Under the pieces are notes generated by a model. The model ran no database searches. It worked only from the letters and a program-made list of their open reading frames with translations, and had not been told where the DNA came from. Shown here piece after piece: positions 36,511 through 48,189 of a stretch of 64,000 nt of DNA (the stretch's first letter is position 1; each line of letters starts with the position of its first letter). The DNA is from Colwellia hornerae. Its GTDB lineage: Bacteria > Pseudomonadota > Gammaproteobacteria > Enterobacterales > Alteromonadaceae. The translations under genes were made by a program, and so were the position numbers. The stretch covers positions 124,001 through 188,000 of the forward strand of contig NZ_VOLR01000006.1 in the NCBI RefSeq assembly GCF_007954355.1, read 5' to 3'.

Positions 36511-36545
36511 AAAAAAAGTAGGAAGCTAACTTCCTACTTTTTTTT
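36511..36545 (+). terminator. Intrinsic terminator after hslU
   Basis: Perfect 15-bp stem AAAAAAAGTAGGAAG, loop CTAA, CTTCCTACTTTTTTT (36530-36544), four bases after the hslU stop. Confidence 0.93.
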
Positions 36546-36566
36546 CCATTATAAGCGCAGGAATTA

Positions 36567-36932
36567 ATGAATATTATTCAGTTTACGCTTGATCGCAAGC
36601 AAAAAAAATTAACCCTTAATGTTGATAGTAATCATCAGCTTAATTTTTCCTTTGAATACCTAAGAGTATTTTCTCCCGTTGAAACGAAAACTAAAAATGG
36701 CGTTAAAATACCGGAAGTATTCCATAAAAAAGAGGTGCAATTAACTGATATTGAGCCACTAGGTAAGTATGGCCACCGTTTAGTATTTGACGATAAACAC
36801 AGCGCTATTTTCACTGACCAGACATTCAAAAATCTCTTTGACAGTTACGACGTTAATTGGCAAAACTATTGTAGAAGTTTAACCACGAGTCAAAATAGAG
36901 AAGCGTCAATCAGCTTTGTGGAAGTGAAATAA
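36567..36932 (+). CDS. DUF971-domain protein
   Basis: 121 aa. Matches the DUF971 family (the N-terminal domain of gamma-butyrobetaine hydroxylase): FSFEYLRVFSPV, VQLTDIEPLGKYGHRLVFDDKHSAIFT. Standalone DUF971 proteins are linked to iron-sulfur protein maturation in some bacteria, but this is not shown here. Often found beside hslU in gammaproteobacteria. A weak hairpin (CTCTTGAA 37006-37013, TTCAAGAG 37032-37039) separates it from the convergent chemoreceptor gene. Confidence 0.82.
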   Translation: MNIIQFTLDRKQKKLTLNVDSNHQLNFSFEYLRVFSPVETKTKNGVKIPEVFHKKEVQLTDIEPLGKYGHRLVFDDKHSAIFTDQTFKNLFDSYDVNWQNYCRSLTTSQNREASISFVEVK

Positions 36933-37052
36933 AGAACTTATACTCGCTGACAATGAAAATCGAGGTGAGTTAGCACAGTAATGACTACATCGAAGTAAAA
37001 TTTTCCTCTTGAAAATATCCGGTTCAATATCTTCAAGAGAAAAGCCATGGTC

Positions 37053-38912
37053 TTAAACTTTAAATTGACTCACTTCGTTATTCAACACAGCCGCTTGCTG
37101 AGATAATTCTTCACTCATTTGGGCATTTTGATGAGATATTAGCCCTGCTTGTTCAGCGACGTCTCTTATCTCAACCACATGTTGATTAACTTCAGAAGCA
37201 ACCGTACTTTGCTCTTGAATGGCTGATGCGATAGCCGTATTCATTTCCATAATTGTTGAAACATCATGGGTTATTTCTTCTAACATTTTACCCGCTGAGC
37301 TTGCTTGGTCTGCACTGTCTTGTCCTTGGGTGCGGCAAATAGCCATATGAGAAACTATTTCTTTGGTTCGTCCTTGCAATGAACTAATGATTGTTTCTAT
37401 TTCTTGTGTCGAGTCTTGAGTACGACTGGCTAACGTTCTAACTTCATCAGCAACTACAGCAAAGCCACGCCCTTGTTCTCCAGCTCTTGCCGCTTCGATA
37501 GCCGCATTTAACGCCAATAAATTTGTTTGCTCTGCTATGCCTCGAATAACATCTAATACTGAACCAATAGTATCGCTATCTTTAGCAAGTTCATGCACTA
37601 TATTTTCTGACTCCCTTAGCTTTTCAGAAAGCTCATCAATTTTCGCAATAGTTTGCTCAACACCTTCTTTACCACTAATGGCATTATTGTTGGTTGCTTC
37701 AGCTTTACTCGCTGCTGCATTGGTATTGTTAGCGATTTCATCAACTGTCGCGACCATTTGAGTGACGGCTGTGGCGACCATATCCGTTTGCTGAATTTGC
37801 GAATCAACCCCCGCATGAGCAAGATGAATATTTTTTGATAAGCTATCCGTTGCTTCGTGCACGGTATCAACGGAAAGGTTAACGGCCGTGATTAAGTTTC
37901 TGAACTTACTAAGCATATTATTAAAAATAGTAGCCATTTCACCCAGTTCATCATCACTGTGAGTAGATACGGTCAACGATAAGTCCTGCGTATCAGCCAC
38001 TTTTTTCATCGTTTCGTTAAGTTCGTTTATGCTTAATAGAATACTTCTACTGACAAAAAAGGCAAAACTGATGGCAATAATTAATATGATACAAAAGACA
38101 CTGTAGGCAACTAAGTCGACAAATTTGGTGTGCTCTACAACCTCACTTTTACTCAGTAACACCAGTTTATCTAAAATTTCATCAACTTGATGAACAGCCT
38201 TGCGCATCTCACCTTTTAGGCCTTCTTTAGCGGTGAAGCCAAGACGTTTTTGTCCAGCAACAAAATCTTTAAAAGCTAGTTCATACAAAGATATATTCTC
38301 AATAGCTTGCGATTTAGCATCACTTGATAAGTCGCTTGCTTGAATGTCTTCAACAAAAGAACTGGCATTATTATTCCAGCGGTCGACATATTTCACATCG
38401 AGGCGCAACATAAAGTCTTTCTCGTTACGTCTGAGTTGCAGCATATTACTCAACAATTTATAATCATGATTACCGATCGATTCTTCAACAACATGAACAG
38501 CCTTTCTTAATGAACCGTATAAGCCTTCGGTTGAAGATAGGCCAAGATTTTTCTGTGCGTCAACTAAATCTTTAAAGAGTTGTTGATAATCATTTAACAC
38601 TGCTCGTAGCTTATTTAATTGAGGAAGATCTCTATCTATCGCTTGATAAGCTTGCTCAAGCGCATATATATCTTGTATAAGCACAGTATACTTTTGACTA
38701 AAGCTATCGAAATACTTGATATCTTTTCTGGCTAAAAAATCTTTTTCATTACGACGGAGTTGTAAAATATCAGCTTCAATATTGCCAATTTCTCGAGCAA
38801 TTTTAATATCACTTTCCAAAGACGATATAGTAAAATTAAGTAAGCCCAACATAAAGACCATTGATAAAACCAAAATACCGGTGTTAGCAATAAGCTTGTG
38901 CTTGATTAGCAT
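37053..38912 (-). CDS. Methyl-accepting chemotaxis protein with HBM-like sensor
   Basis: 619 aa. N-terminal transmembrane helix (about 9-30), periplasmic sensor to about 270, second helix ([15 protein letters not shown]), HAMP domain, and a signalling domain with the hairpin tip [20 protein letters not shown]. The sensor has two similar helical modules, each opened by [10 protein letters not shown] and containing KLxGLxSTEGLxGxxRKAVH-like segments, which fits the helical bimodular (HBM) ligand domain known for organic-acid sensing. Ligand unknown. Transcribed alone. Confidence 0.92.
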   Translation of the reverse strand: MLIKHKLIANTGILVLSMVFMLGLLNFTISSLESDIKIAREIGNIEADILQLRRNEKDFLARKDIKYFDSFSQKYTVLIQDIYALEQAYQAIDRDLPQLNKLRAVLNDYQQLFKDLVDAQKNLGLSSTEGLYGSLRKAVHVVEESIGNHDYKLLSNMLQLRRNEKDFMLRLDVKYVDRWNNNASSFVEDIQASDLSSDAKSQAIENISLYELAFKDFVAGQKRLGFTAKEGLKGEMRKAVHQVDEILDKLVLLSKSEVVEHTKFVDLVAYSVFCIILIIAISFAFFVSRSILLSINELNETMKKVADTQDLSLTVSTHSDDELGEMATIFNNMLSKFRNLITAVNLSVDTVHEATDSLSKNIHLAHAGVDSQIQQTDMVATAVTQMVATVDEIANNTNAAASKAEATNNNAISGKEGVEQTIAKIDELSEKLRESENIVHELAKDSDTIGSVLDVIRGIAEQTNLLALNAAIEAARAGEQGRGFAVVADEVRTLASRTQDSTQEIETIISSLQGRTKEIVSHMAICRTQGQDSADQASSAGKMLEEITHDVSTIMEMNTAIASAIQEQSTVASEVNQHVVEIRDVAEQAGLISHQNAQMSEELSQQAAVLNNEVSQFKV

Positions 38913-39022
38913 AAAGGAGATCCTAAGAATATTAATAGATGAGTAGTTGCTAGTATAGATAGAAAACTAAAATTAGTAACAAATTTATATCGCTTATTTT
39001 ATATGAAATTATAAAAGATTAA

Positions 39023-41023
39023 TTAGCGGGTAAAGTATTTTTTTAATGCCGCTTCAGGTATAGGTTTACTGATGTAATATCCTTGAACAGCGTCACAGCC
39101 AATATTACGTAACACCCTTAATTGCTCTTCAGTTTCAACGCCCTCTGCTAACACACGTTTACCTAAACCATGAGAAAGTTCAACCATAGATTTTACAATC
39201 GTTAAATCTGAATCATTACTCGCCACTTCTTCAATAAAACTTCGATCAATTTTAATTTTGTCGATAGGCAGTTTACGCAAATAAGCCAGTGAGGAATAAC
39301 CCGTACCAAAATCATCAATTGAAACTTTAATGCCCATATTTTGCAAAATAACGATGGTATCCATTGCCGTTGCTATTTCTGTCATCACAACATTTTCAGT
39401 GATTTCTAAATCTAAACATCTTGGCGTAATTTGATACTTAAAAAGTAAGGCTTGGATATTTTCAATCAATTGCGGATCTTGAAATTCGACAGCGGTAATA
39501 TTAATCGCAATAGTCACTCGACGATGATATTCTTTTTGCAAACGTGCAACGGTTTGGCATGCTAGATCAAGCACATAGCTGTCAAGGTCACTAAGCAGGT
39601 TAAGCGATTCAATATCAGGTAAAAAGCTTGCCGGTTGTAGTAAGCCCCGTGCGGGATGTTGCCAGCGAACAAGCGCTTCAAAGCCTTCTATACGATTATT
39701 TAATAAGTTAAGTTGCGGCTGAAAATAGAGTACAAATTCGTTATTTTCAAAGCCATCACGAATTTCTTTTTCCATGGCCAGCAACCTTCGACCATGCGAT
39801 TGCATTCCAGTTTTATATTTAACCGTCGCCACATTTTGACTTTCAGCTTGTGCTAAGGCTAAATTGGCTTTTTGCAATAAATCTTCAGCTAATCTCCCGT
39901 CCTCGGGATATAAGCAATAGCCAACAGAACATTGTAATAACACTTTATGTTGTTTGATATGATACGGACGACTAATTAAACCGTGTAAATGTTCTATTGC
40001 AGCCGCTTGCTGCTTTTCATCAACACCATCAATAATAAAGACAAAAGAATCGCCACTTAAGCGTCCTACCACCTGCGGTAAAAATATACTTTCATCGAGT
40101 CGACGAGCTATTTCGCCTAAAATAGCATCCCCTACCTTAAGGCCGTATGTATCATTAACAAATTTAAAACCTTTAATGTCTAATAAAAAAACGGCTAAAT
40201 TTTGTTGGTTACTGGCGGTTTGTTCGATGATTAGAGGTAGTTTCTCCATCACTTGTTGTCGATTTAACGCGCCCGTTAACGAATCGTGCTTACCTAAATA
40301 TTGAGCCTTATTCATCGCAGAGGTGGCAATGCTTCGCTCTGCCCCTTGCATCCAAATAAGCATAGTAAAAGCTAATAAAGTAAAAGCCCCCATATCGAAA
40401 TAAATCAGTACTTCCGCTAATGGTCTAAACCAATACTCATTGATAAGTACGATAGAAAGAAAGGAAAACAAGATGTATCTTAAACCCATAAAAAGGCTGT
40501 AAATGATAAAAATATGTACTGAGAAATATTTTTTGGGTAAATTATAGAGGTAAAATGCCGTTAATAATAAACCACAGCCCATCACAAATGCAGGTAAACT
40601 TTCTCGCAGGTAAAAGCGGTTATAAACTTCGTTAACTTCAAATCCATAGAGTAAGGTTGCCGTGAGTGCGAGTAAAGTACTGAATATAAAAGTGCTATTG
40701 GTGATTTTTTTTGAAATAATGTTTTTTGAAACTGCACTGTAAATTCCGAGTAACAGTGCGCTGAGATGAAAATAAAGACTGAGCTGAGTAAGGCCGGTAA
40801 GGATAACTTTCTCTAAGGCGACAACACTTAGATCGGTAAGTTGGCTTTCAATGGCAAGGCAGATTTGATGTGCGCTTAAAGAAAAAAGGCTCACCATCCA
40901 GTAGGTCACATACTGTCGCCCTATCCCCCGATAATATATTAAAAGCAATGCCGCAATTAATCCAAAGATTATTGCTTCAACAGAAAACAATAGACCGTGG
41001 TAAAAATTTTTTTCACCTATCAT
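39023..41023 (-). CDS. Membrane EAL phosphodiesterase with degenerate GGDEF
   Basis: 666 aa. Seven or so N-terminal membrane helices (about 10-225), then a GGDEF domain (240-400) whose signature is SGDSF (323-327) instead of GGDEF, so cyclase activity is unlikely. The EAL domain is complete: EAL at 449-451, N in INITAVEF, E in DLEITENV, DD at 570-571 in DDFGTGYSSL, and LAEGVETEEQ. It should hydrolyse cyclic di-GMP, with the GGDEF domain perhaps a GTP sensor. Signal for the membrane part unknown. Confidence 0.88.
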   Translation of the reverse strand: MIGEKNFYHGLLFSVEAIIFGLIAALLLIYYRGIGRQYVTYWMVSLFSLSAHQICLAIESQLTDLSVVALEKVILTGLTQLSLYFHLSALLLGIYSAVSKNIISKKITNSTFIFSTLLALTATLLYGFEVNEVYNRFYLRESLPAFVMGCGLLLTAFYLYNLPKKYFSVHIFIIYSLFMGLRYILFSFLSIVLINEYWFRPLAEVLIYFDMGAFTLLAFTMLIWMQGAERSIATSAMNKAQYLGKHDSLTGALNRQQVMEKLPLIIEQTASNQQNLAVFLLDIKGFKFVNDTYGLKVGDAILGEIARRLDESIFLPQVVGRLSGDSFVFIIDGVDEKQQAAAIEHLHGLISRPYHIKQHKVLLQCSVGYCLYPEDGRLAEDLLQKANLALAQAESQNVATVKYKTGMQSHGRRLLAMEKEIRDGFENNEFVLYFQPQLNLLNNRIEGFEALVRWQHPARGLLQPASFLPDIESLNLLSDLDSYVLDLACQTVARLQKEYHRRVTIAINITAVEFQDPQLIENIQALLFKYQITPRCLDLEITENVVMTEIATAMDTIVILQNMGIKVSIDDFGTGYSSLAYLRKLPIDKIKIDRSFIEEVASNDSDLTIVKSMVELSHGLGKRVLAEGVETEEQLRVLRNIGCDAVQGYYISKPIPEAALKKYFTR

Positions 41024-41290
41024 GTTATATTCTCTATTAAGTTATGGGCAACCATTAAATATTCTTTTGTCTAGCAATACAAGACAGTCATAATTATTTG
41101 CTGATTATTTGTTAATTATACGGTTATTTACCACTGAATATATTTCACACAGCGGTTGTAGCTAAAATACATCGAGCTATACTAATAGACAATCGATTAA
41201 TTTATTTTTCACTCGGTGATTACTGTTGCTATGAGCAAAAGTTTAGTAGTATGGGTATAAGCTTTCAATCATAAAATTAAGGAAAAGATC

Positions 41291-41776
41291 ATGGAATACA
41301 ACACCTCAGAGCTTTGTAATATTTATGCCGACTTAATTGATGTTGTTGATCCTATTTTTTGTAATTATGGTGGGCGCAGCTCTTTTGGCGGTCAAGTTAT
41401 CACCATTAAATGCTTTGAAAATAATGGTCTAATAGCACAAGTTGTGGCGACAAATGGACGAGGAAAAGTCCTTGTAATTGATGGTGGTGGCTCGACACGT
41501 AGAGCACTTATTGATTTTAACATCGCTGAACAGGCTGCTAAAAATGCTTGGGAAGGAATTATTTGTTATGGTAGCGTCCGCGACGTAGATGCAATAGAAG
41601 AACTCGATTTAGGTATTCAAGGTTTAGTCGCTATTCCTGTCGGTGCTAGCGACCAAGATATTGGCGAAAGTGATTTAGCGATAAACTTTGCTGGGGTAAC
41701 ATTTTTACCTGAAGATCACATTTATGCTGACAATACCGGGATTATTTTATCACCTGAGCCATTAGATATTGAATAA
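41291..41776 (+). CDS. rraA: RraA, regulator of RNase E activity
   Basis: 161 aa, normal length. RraA binds and inhibits RNase E. Family blocks: [56 protein letters not shown] and GLVAIPVGA. Lies alone between two c-di-GMP-type genes on the other strand. GGAAAAG ribosome site precedes the ATG. Confidence 0.95.
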   Translation: MEYNTSELCNIYADLIDVVDPIFCNYGGRSSFGGQVITIKCFENNGLIAQVVATNGRGKVLVIDGGGSTRRALIDFNIAEQAAKNAWEGIICYGSVRDVDAIEELDLGIQGLVAIPVGASDQDIGESDLAINFAGVTFLPEDHIYADNTGIILSPEPLDIE

Positions 41777-41827
41777 ATAATCTAGACTTTGCATTCACTA
41801 ACTTGCGCCCGATGACTTAAATTGGGC

Positions 41828-43927
41828 TCATTTAGCTGGCTCACTATGTGGATATTGTACTTGCCAACGTTGCGTCCAAATTTCAATTTCATCAAAAACA
41901 ACGCCGCGACTTAAGTATCGACCCTGCGCATATTCTCCCCCCATTGACATAAATGCTTGTTCAATATGACTATTATTAATTGAGGTGCCAATAAGGGGTA
42001 ATTTCATTGCCCGGGTTAAATTAATCAGAGCATTAACAATAGCTTTGTCTGAGCTGCCACTCTCAATATTATTATCACTATCGCCCAACAAACCACAATT
42101 AATTTTTACTTGGTGGATACTCAGTTTTCGTAGGTATCGAAGTGATTCATAGCTACCGGAAAAGTCCCCTATCGCGACCTTTATATTTAAAGATTTAAGC
42201 TGATCTATAATCGCTTTTGCTCTTTGGCTAGCAGTTAAAATTAACGCTTCTTTAAACTCAACAATTAAAGACTTTGTTTCAATACCATATTCTTTTGCTT
42301 GTAAAACAATGTAGTCGATTAATGCTGGTTCAAGTAATTCTTTACTGGCAAAGGTAATGGTTACCGGCTTTTCAAAACCTACTTTTTGTAATTGAGTGAT
42401 CGCCCTACATGCTTCAACGATCATCTGTTTTGTTAACAAATAAATGTCACCACTATGCTCGGCAATATCGACAAATTGATGTAATCCACGCGGTGTTTGA
42501 GAATCACTATACCAATGCACTTCCAGCTGAAAGCCTAATACTTTTTTATTCGCTAAGCCTATTTGTGGTTGTAAATACCAATGTAATTTTTCATCGGCAA
42601 TGTCTTGTTTTAATTGTTCCATACGCTGCAATTGTTGTTCGGTATAGAGTGCACTATTGTGATCAAAGTAACTGACAACTTGTTGGGTTTGTTCTGAAAC
42701 GAGTAAGGCATCTTCAGCAAATGAAATAACCTCACTCACACTGTGACTATATTCCCCCATATAAGCCGCACCAAAAGCCAATTCAAAATTCAGAGAAAAA
42801 CTTTTAAAGCTCATTGCACTGGGCACAGCCGCCGTAAGCTCACGACAAAGTTGATTAACTTTAGTATGGTCCGGATAGTTGTCAGTACTTAGATCTAGTA
42901 CCACTAAAAAATGTAACCCTTGTAGCCGAGCTATTTTTATCGGTGATTGTTCATCTGAAAAGTTAACCAATAAAATATTTTCAGCAACTTTTTTCTGTAA
43001 ACAATACGCTAATTGTAATAATAAAATATCAGAGTTATGGTGACCTAAAACAGTATTAACTGCTTGAAAGTTCACGGGCTTAAAAACAATACTCACAAAG
43101 CGACTTTTTGGTTGCTGCTTTATAATATTATTGAGACTTTCTAAGGCTTGTTGATAACAAGGTAAATTTGTTGCTGGGTCTAATAAATGTGAATATGGTA
43201 TTTTTTGACTGGTGCCATCAAGTCGATTAAGCTCGGTGCGAACAGCCTGCACCAAATACCAACAACCATTGACTAAAGCGGCTAAATAAGAAATAACGAT
43301 TGCCGACACTAACCATGTGACACTAATAAAAGCATTTAACCATGCAAAAAGAATCACCACGAAACAAAGATGTATTAACCACTGTACCGCTAACCTTATG
43401 CTACTAGGATCTTTGATCTTTTTTGATGAAAGGACAGCAACGCAGGCACATGCAAGTACCATTAAACTTGCCGCCAGCCAGGCTAAATAACCATCAATAT
43501 TGGGTAAAAGCCATAAACTAAAAACAAAAGATAGCGCTGTGGCGACGACAATAAAATTGAGTAAATAATTTACTTTTTCAGCAGGTGCTGAATAAGTACT
43601 TCGTAACCAAAAATATAATACCGAAGAAAACACCATGGCTGATGAAAGTATCAGTTCACTTTGATAGCTTTTTACCTCAGCCAAAGCATAAAGCATCAAT
43701 AAAACACTGAGTGAGATCAAAAGTGGATAACGAAGACGAATATTTTTTAAAGGCTTAACTAAGGCGATGATTAATATAACAGGAAACATTAACCCCAACA
43801 CAAAGGCAATATTAAATTCAGTGAAAGAAAAAGCGGCGGCTTGTGCCGTGCTCGAAAATAAAAACAAGCTTAACACTACCATCAAAAAACCAGTAAACGA
43901 GAAACGCGTCGAGCGAAAATATTTCAT
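41828..43927 (-). CDS. Degenerate GGDEF-EAL membrane protein, probably non-catalytic
   Basis: 699 aa from the ATG at 43927 (AAGG upstream); an 11-residue extension to 43960 lacks a ribosome site. N-terminal region has about eight membrane helices. The GGDEF part (about 260-420) has no GGDEF signature. In the EAL part the metal and catalytic motifs are changed: EGFEALVRW of the family is LGFQLEVHW, and DDFGTGYSSL is GDFSGSYESL. It therefore may bind but should not hydrolyse c-di-GMP, acting as a receptor or scaffold. Intact frame, so it is kept for some function. Confidence 0.78.
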   Translation of the reverse strand: MKYFRSTRFSFTGFLMVVLSLFLFSSTAQAAAFSFTEFNIAFVLGLMFPVILIIALVKPLKNIRLRYPLLISLSVLLMLYALAEVKSYQSELILSSAMVFSSVLYFWLRSTYSAPAEKVNYLLNFIVVATALSFVFSLWLLPNIDGYLAWLAASLMVLACACVAVLSSKKIKDPSSIRLAVQWLIHLCFVVILFAWLNAFISVTWLVSAIVISYLAALVNGCWYLVQAVRTELNRLDGTSQKIPYSHLLDPATNLPCYQQALESLNNIIKQQPKSRFVSIVFKPVNFQAVNTVLGHHNSDILLLQLAYCLQKKVAENILLVNFSDEQSPIKIARLQGLHFLVVLDLSTDNYPDHTKVNQLCRELTAAVPSAMSFKSFSLNFELAFGAAYMGEYSHSVSEVISFAEDALLVSEQTQQVVSYFDHNSALYTEQQLQRMEQLKQDIADEKLHWYLQPQIGLANKKVLGFQLEVHWYSDSQTPRGLHQFVDIAEHSGDIYLLTKQMIVEACRAITQLQKVGFEKPVTITFASKELLEPALIDYIVLQAKEYGIETKSLIVEFKEALILTASQRAKAIIDQLKSLNIKVAIGDFSGSYESLRYLRKLSIHQVKINCGLLGDSDNNIESGSSDKAIVNALINLTRAMKLPLIGTSINNSHIEQAFMSMGGEYAQGRYLSRGVVFDEIEIWTQRWQVQYPHSEPAK

Positions 43928-44159
43928 ATAAAGCCTTTTACCTAATTGCAACAAACCCATACGATCGATGAGTTTAACTAGGACATGAGATCAATGATTG
44001 CAATGCCCAAAGGGGTTCATAACTAAACACCATTGGACGAACCTGCATATTGAAGTATAACGGGTATATGTTAAGACTAAGCAATATAGTGAATTTTGTA
44101 TAGGGTGTTTTTAACTAGGCTTACAGCAGAAACAATTATCATCGGCCCATTTAATGAAA

Positions 44160-45395
44160 TTAAATGACTTTATTACCCGCCACAAATAATTCACTCAGTG
44201 GATTTACGCCAAATTGATAACAAAGTTCTGCTGGTTGCTCTATATTCCACAGCGCAATATCAGCATCAAAACCAAGCGCAAGTTGACCTTTATTCTTAGC
44301 TAAGCCAAGTGCTTTAGCACCAAAACAAGTAACCCCAGCTAATGCTTCTGCCGGCGTTAATCGAAAAAATGTGCATGCCATATTAAGCATCAGTTGAATA
44401 TTATGAATGGGTGATGAGCCCGGATTTGCATCGGTCGCAATCGCCATTGGTACTTGATACTTACGTAATAATACCATTGGCGGTAATTGGGTTTCACGAA
44501 GAAAATAAAATGCACCAGGTAGCAGTACTGCAGTCATATCGGCATATTTCATGGCTTTAATACCGGCTTCATCTAAAAATTCGATATGATCAGATGAAAG
44601 CGCATTATATTTTGCTGCTAATGCTGTGCCGCCTAAGTTCGACAACTGTTCAGCGTGTACTTTTATCGGTAGATGATGTTTTTGAGCGGCAGCAAAGACC
44701 CGTTCCGTCTGTGCTAAACTAAAGCCAATACTTTCGCAAAAAACATCAACAGCATCTGCCAAGTTTCTTCTGGCAATGATAGGTATCATTTCATTACAGA
44801 CTAGGTCGACATATTCATCGGGTTTATCTTTGTATTCGAGCGGTAAAGCATGAGCACCCAGGAAAGTGCGCTTTATAGTAACCGGAAGCTTTTCAGCTAA
44901 TTGCCCTGCGACTTTAAGCATTTTAATTTCGTTTTCTGTATCAAGGCCATAACCCGATTTAATTTCAATACTGGTTACACCTTGTTGATGTAGTGCTATT
45001 AACCTAGGTAAGGCACTGGCTAATAATTGACTCTCACTGGCCTTACGTGTTGCAGATACTGTTGAGACTATGCCTCCGCCGGCATTAGCAATTTCTTGAT
45101 AACTTTTACCTTGTAGACGCATTTCAAATTCATTGGCACGGTTACCGCCATAAACTAAATGAGTATGGCAATCGACTAAACCAGGCGTCAACCATTTTCC
45201 ATTGCCATCAATAACGTGCACTGATTTTTCATCATAATTGGGTAAATTAACTTCCTCACCTAACCATGCAATTTTACCTTCACTTATTGCTATGGCTCCA
45301 TTTTCAATGGCACCATAGCTATTAGCGCCATCGGTCATAGTCGCTAGATTTACATTAATGAAGAGGGTTTGCCAAGCAGAGGAATTAATCGTCAT
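44160..45395 (-). CDS. hutI: Imidazolonepropionase
   Basis: 411 aa. Third enzyme of histidine degradation: opens 4-imidazolone-5-propanoate to N-formimino-L-glutamate. Amidohydrolase metal ligands in [27 protein letters not shown] and [10 protein letters not shown]; substrate segment [11 protein letters not shown]. Divergent from hutC, with two HutC-type operators between. hutG is not in this window. Confidence 0.95.
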   Translation of the reverse strand: MTINSSAWQTLFINVNLATMTDGANSYGAIENGAIAISEGKIAWLGEEVNLPNYDEKSVHVIDGNGKWLTPGLVDCHTHLVYGGNRANEFEMRLQGKSYQEIANAGGGIVSTVSATRKASESQLLASALPRLIALHQQGVTSIEIKSGYGLDTENEIKMLKVAGQLAEKLPVTIKRTFLGAHALPLEYKDKPDEYVDLVCNEMIPIIARRNLADAVDVFCESIGFSLAQTERVFAAAQKHHLPIKVHAEQLSNLGGTALAAKYNALSSDHIEFLDEAGIKAMKYADMTAVLLPGAFYFLRETQLPPMVLLRKYQVPMAIATDANPGSSPIHNIQLMLNMACTFFRLTPAEALAGVTCFGAKALGLAKNKGQLALGFDADIALWNIEQPAELCYQFGVNPLSELFVAGNKVI

Positions 45396-45525
45396 AAAAG
45401 ATCCAAAAGGTGATTTTAACGCTAAGCTTATAACCGGCGTTTATATCAAAAGATGGCGGTATCATAAGCGTAATGTCTGATTACTGATAATGCCACTTTA
45501 CGCGATAGAGAATAGACAAGCAAGC

Positions 45526-45577
45526 TTGTATATACAACTATTGACATCAGTGATAATAAATGACATTGTATATACAA
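45526..45577. promoter_or_regulatory. Two identical HutC-type operators
   Basis: TTGTATATACAA occurs at 45526-45537 and 45566-45577, both perfect 12-bp palindromes, exactly 40 bp apart, between divergent hutI and hutC. GntR/HutC repressors bind such TTGTATATACAA-like sites and are released by urocanate. Spacing near four helical turns would place both dimers on one face of DNA. Confidence 0.82.
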
Positions 45578-45631
45578 GTTATAAGATAGAGACTAATGAT
45601 AGTCTTATGAACAAGAACCTAGCGAATTAAC

Positions 45632-46354
45632 ATGACTAAAGTAAAAACAGCAAAATTTACCATAATAAAGCAGCATATTTGCCAAAAAATTGAATCAGGT
45701 GAATGGCAGCAACATGCAAAAGTCCCTTCTGAAAATGAACTTGCTGAACAATTTTCAGTAAGTCGTATGACAGCCAGACGTGCTTTGCAAGAGCTTACCG
45801 AGCAAGGACTACTTATTCGTTCACAAGGCTCAGGTACTTTTGTTGCGACTTTTAAGTCACAGTCTTCGTTATTAGAGATTCGTAATATCGCTGATGAAAT
45901 TCAAGAGCGAGGTCATCGACATCACGCTAAGCAGCTTACCTTGAAAGCGGTTGCTGTTAATGAAGAAATTGCTATTTTACTTAACTTAAAAACTAATTCA
46001 ATTAATAGCGTGTCAGTATTTTACTCTGAAGTGCTGCATTTTGAAAATGACCAAGCGATTCAACTCGAGCAACGTTTTGTCAATAGCGCCTTAGTAAAGA
46101 ATTATTTAGAGCAAGACTTCACTCAAATAACACCTCACGAATACTTATCAAGTGAAGCACCATTAACAGAAGCAACACACGAAATTGAAGCGGTATTAGC
46201 AGCAGCCAATATTTGCCAATTACTCAATATAGATAAATCAATGCCTTGCTTGCAAGTAAAACGTCGTACTTGGTCAAGTAAGGGGGTGGTCAGTTTAGCG
46301 ATATTAACCTCTCCCGGTAATAAGTATCGTTTAGGCAGTCACTTAAAGTTCTAA
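45632..46354 (+). CDS. hutC: Histidine utilization repressor HutC (GntR family)
   Basis: 240 aa. N-terminal GntR winged helix: PSENELAEQFSVSRMTARRALQELTEQGLLIRSQGSGTFVA. C-terminal UTRA ligand domain (about 90-235) with EQRFVNSALVKNYLEQDF. It represses hut genes and is induced by urocanate. First gene of hutC-hutU-hutH, so probably autoregulated through the two upstream palindromes. Confidence 0.93.
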   Translation: MTKVKTAKFTIIKQHICQKIESGEWQQHAKVPSENELAEQFSVSRMTARRALQELTEQGLLIRSQGSGTFVATFKSQSSLLEIRNIADEIQERGHRHHAKQLTLKAVAVNEEIAILLNLKTNSINSVSVFYSEVLHFENDQAIQLEQRFVNSALVKNYLEQDFTQITPHEYLSSEAPLTEATHEIEAVLAAANICQLLNIDKSMPCLQVKRRTWSSKGVVSLAILTSPGNKYRLGSHLKF

Positions 46355-46397
46355 AGAAATAATCATCCTTTTTACAAACCATAGTTAGGAAAATATC

Positions 46398-48101
46398 ATG
46401 ACTATCGAAAATACCTCAATAGACCCAAGATTAGATACAAGCCGAGTGATCAGAGCAGATCGCGGAAACAAAATCACCGCAAAAAGTTGGTTAACCGAAG
46501 CGGCTAAACGCATGTTAATGAATAATCTTGACCCTGAAGTTGCTGAACACCCACAATCTTTAGTAGTCTACGGCGGTATTGGCCGTGCCGCACGCAACTG
46601 GGCTTGTTATGACAAAATTATTGAAGTATTAAATCGCTTAGAAGATGACGAAACCTTAATGGTGCAATCAGGCAAGCCGGTCGGTGTATTTAAAACCCAT
46701 TCGAATGCGCCACGTGTTTTAATTGCTAACTCAAACCTAGTACCAAACTGGGGTAATTGGGAACACTTCAACGAGCTCGATAAAAAAGGTTTGATGATGT
46801 ACGGTCAAATGACTGCGGGCTCTTGGATTTATATTGGCTCGCAAGGCATTGTGCAAGGTACTTACGAAACCTTTGTCGCTATGGCCAAGCAACATTTTGG
46901 CGGCAGCGCTAAAGGTAAGTGGGTACTTACTGGCGGATTAGGCGGCATGGGTGGTGCACAACCTCTGGCAGCAACTATGGCTGGTTTTTCAGCCTTAGTG
47001 GTTGAGTGCGATGAGACGCGTATCGACTTTCGTATCAAAACTCGCTATGTAGACAAAAAAGCAAAAACCTTAGATGAAGCTTTAGCCATGATCAACGACG
47101 CATGCGCGAAAGGTGAAGCAATATCTGTTGGCTTATTGGGTAACGCCGCTGACGTTTTTCCAGAACTAGTCAAACGTGGTATCATACCAGATGTAACCAC
47201 AGATCAAACGTCAGCACATGATCCGTTAAATGGCTACCTTCCACAAGATTGGACCATGGAATACGCAGCGGAAATGCGCTTAAAAGACGAAGCTTTTGTG
47301 GTAAAAGCAGCGAAAAAATCGATGGCGGTGCAAGTACAAGCCATGCTTGACTTACAAGCGGCAGGTTCTGCAACAACAGATTATGGTAACAATATTCGTC
47401 AGATGGCGTTAGATGAAGGTGTTAAAAACGCTTTTGACTTCCCCGGTTTTGTGCCTGCCTATGTTCGCCCCTTATTTTGTGAGGGCATCGGCCCATTCCG
47501 TTGGGTTGCATTATCTGGCGATCCAGAAGACATCTATAAAACAGATGCAAAAGTTAAAGAATTAATTCCCGATAATCCTCATTTACACAATTGGTTAGAT
47601 ATGGCGCGCGAGCGCATCGACTTTCAAGGTTTACCAGCACGTATTTGCTGGGTCGGCTTAAAAGACCGTGCACGCTTAGCATTAGCCTTTAACGAAATGG
47701 TGAAAAGTGGAGAACTTTCTGCCCCCGTTGTTATCGGTCGTGACCATTTAGATTCAGGCTCAGTTGCTTCACCGAACCGTGAAACTGAGAGTATGTTAGA
47801 TGGCTCAGATGCTGTTTCAGATTGGCCATTACTTAATGCCCTACTTTCAACATCCGGTGGTGCTACTTGGGTAAGCATACATCACGGCGGTGGTGTTGGT
47901 ATGGGCTTTAGCCAACATTCAGGTGTGGTTATTGTGGCTGATGGAACTGACGAAGCAGCACAGCGTATTGGCCGTGTTTTATGGAACGACCCTGCGACCG
48001 GTGTTATGCGTCATGCCGATGCGGGTTACGATGTAGCTGTCGATTGTGCAATAGAGCAAGGCCTTGATTTACCTATGATTGAAGGCGCTAACGGTAAGTA
48101 A
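46398..48101 (+). CDS. hutU: Urocanate hydratase
   Basis: 567 aa. NAD-dependent second enzyme of histidine breakdown, urocanate to imidazolonepropionate. Family segments: [50 protein letters not shown], the cysteine-bearing [15 protein letters not shown], and [13 protein letters not shown]. 44 bp after hutC, with AGGAAAA before the ATG. Confidence 0.97.
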   Translation: MTIENTSIDPRLDTSRVIRADRGNKITAKSWLTEAAKRMLMNNLDPEVAEHPQSLVVYGGIGRAARNWACYDKIIEVLNRLEDDETLMVQSGKPVGVFKTHSNAPRVLIANSNLVPNWGNWEHFNELDKKGLMMYGQMTAGSWIYIGSQGIVQGTYETFVAMAKQHFGGSAKGKWVLTGGLGGMGGAQPLAATMAGFSALVVECDETRIDFRIKTRYVDKKAKTLDEALAMINDACAKGEAISVGLLGNAADVFPELVKRGIIPDVTTDQTSAHDPLNGYLPQDWTMEYAAEMRLKDEAFVVKAAKKSMAVQVQAMLDLQAAGSATTDYGNNIRQMALDEGVKNAFDFPGFVPAYVRPLFCEGIGPFRWVALSGDPEDIYKTDAKVKELIPDNPHLHNWLDMARERIDFQGLPARICWVGLKDRARLALAFNEMVKSGELSAPVVIGRDHLDSGSVASPNRETESMLDGSDAVSDWPLLNALLSTSGGATWVSIHHGGGVGMGFSQHSGVVIVADGTDEAAQRIGRVLWNDPATGVMRHADAGYDVAVDCAIEQGLDLPMIEGANGK

Positions 48102-48189
48102 CTTTTTCTTCGTGGCTGATTTAATAACCTAGACAGCCACATAAAAGAAAACTCATTCAATGAATTGATTAAGAATTAACGAGAAAAAC

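Noticed and set aside
41828-43927. Calling this gene an active c-di-GMP phosphodiesterase
   Set aside because: The EAL and DDFGTG motifs are both altered, so catalysis is not supported.
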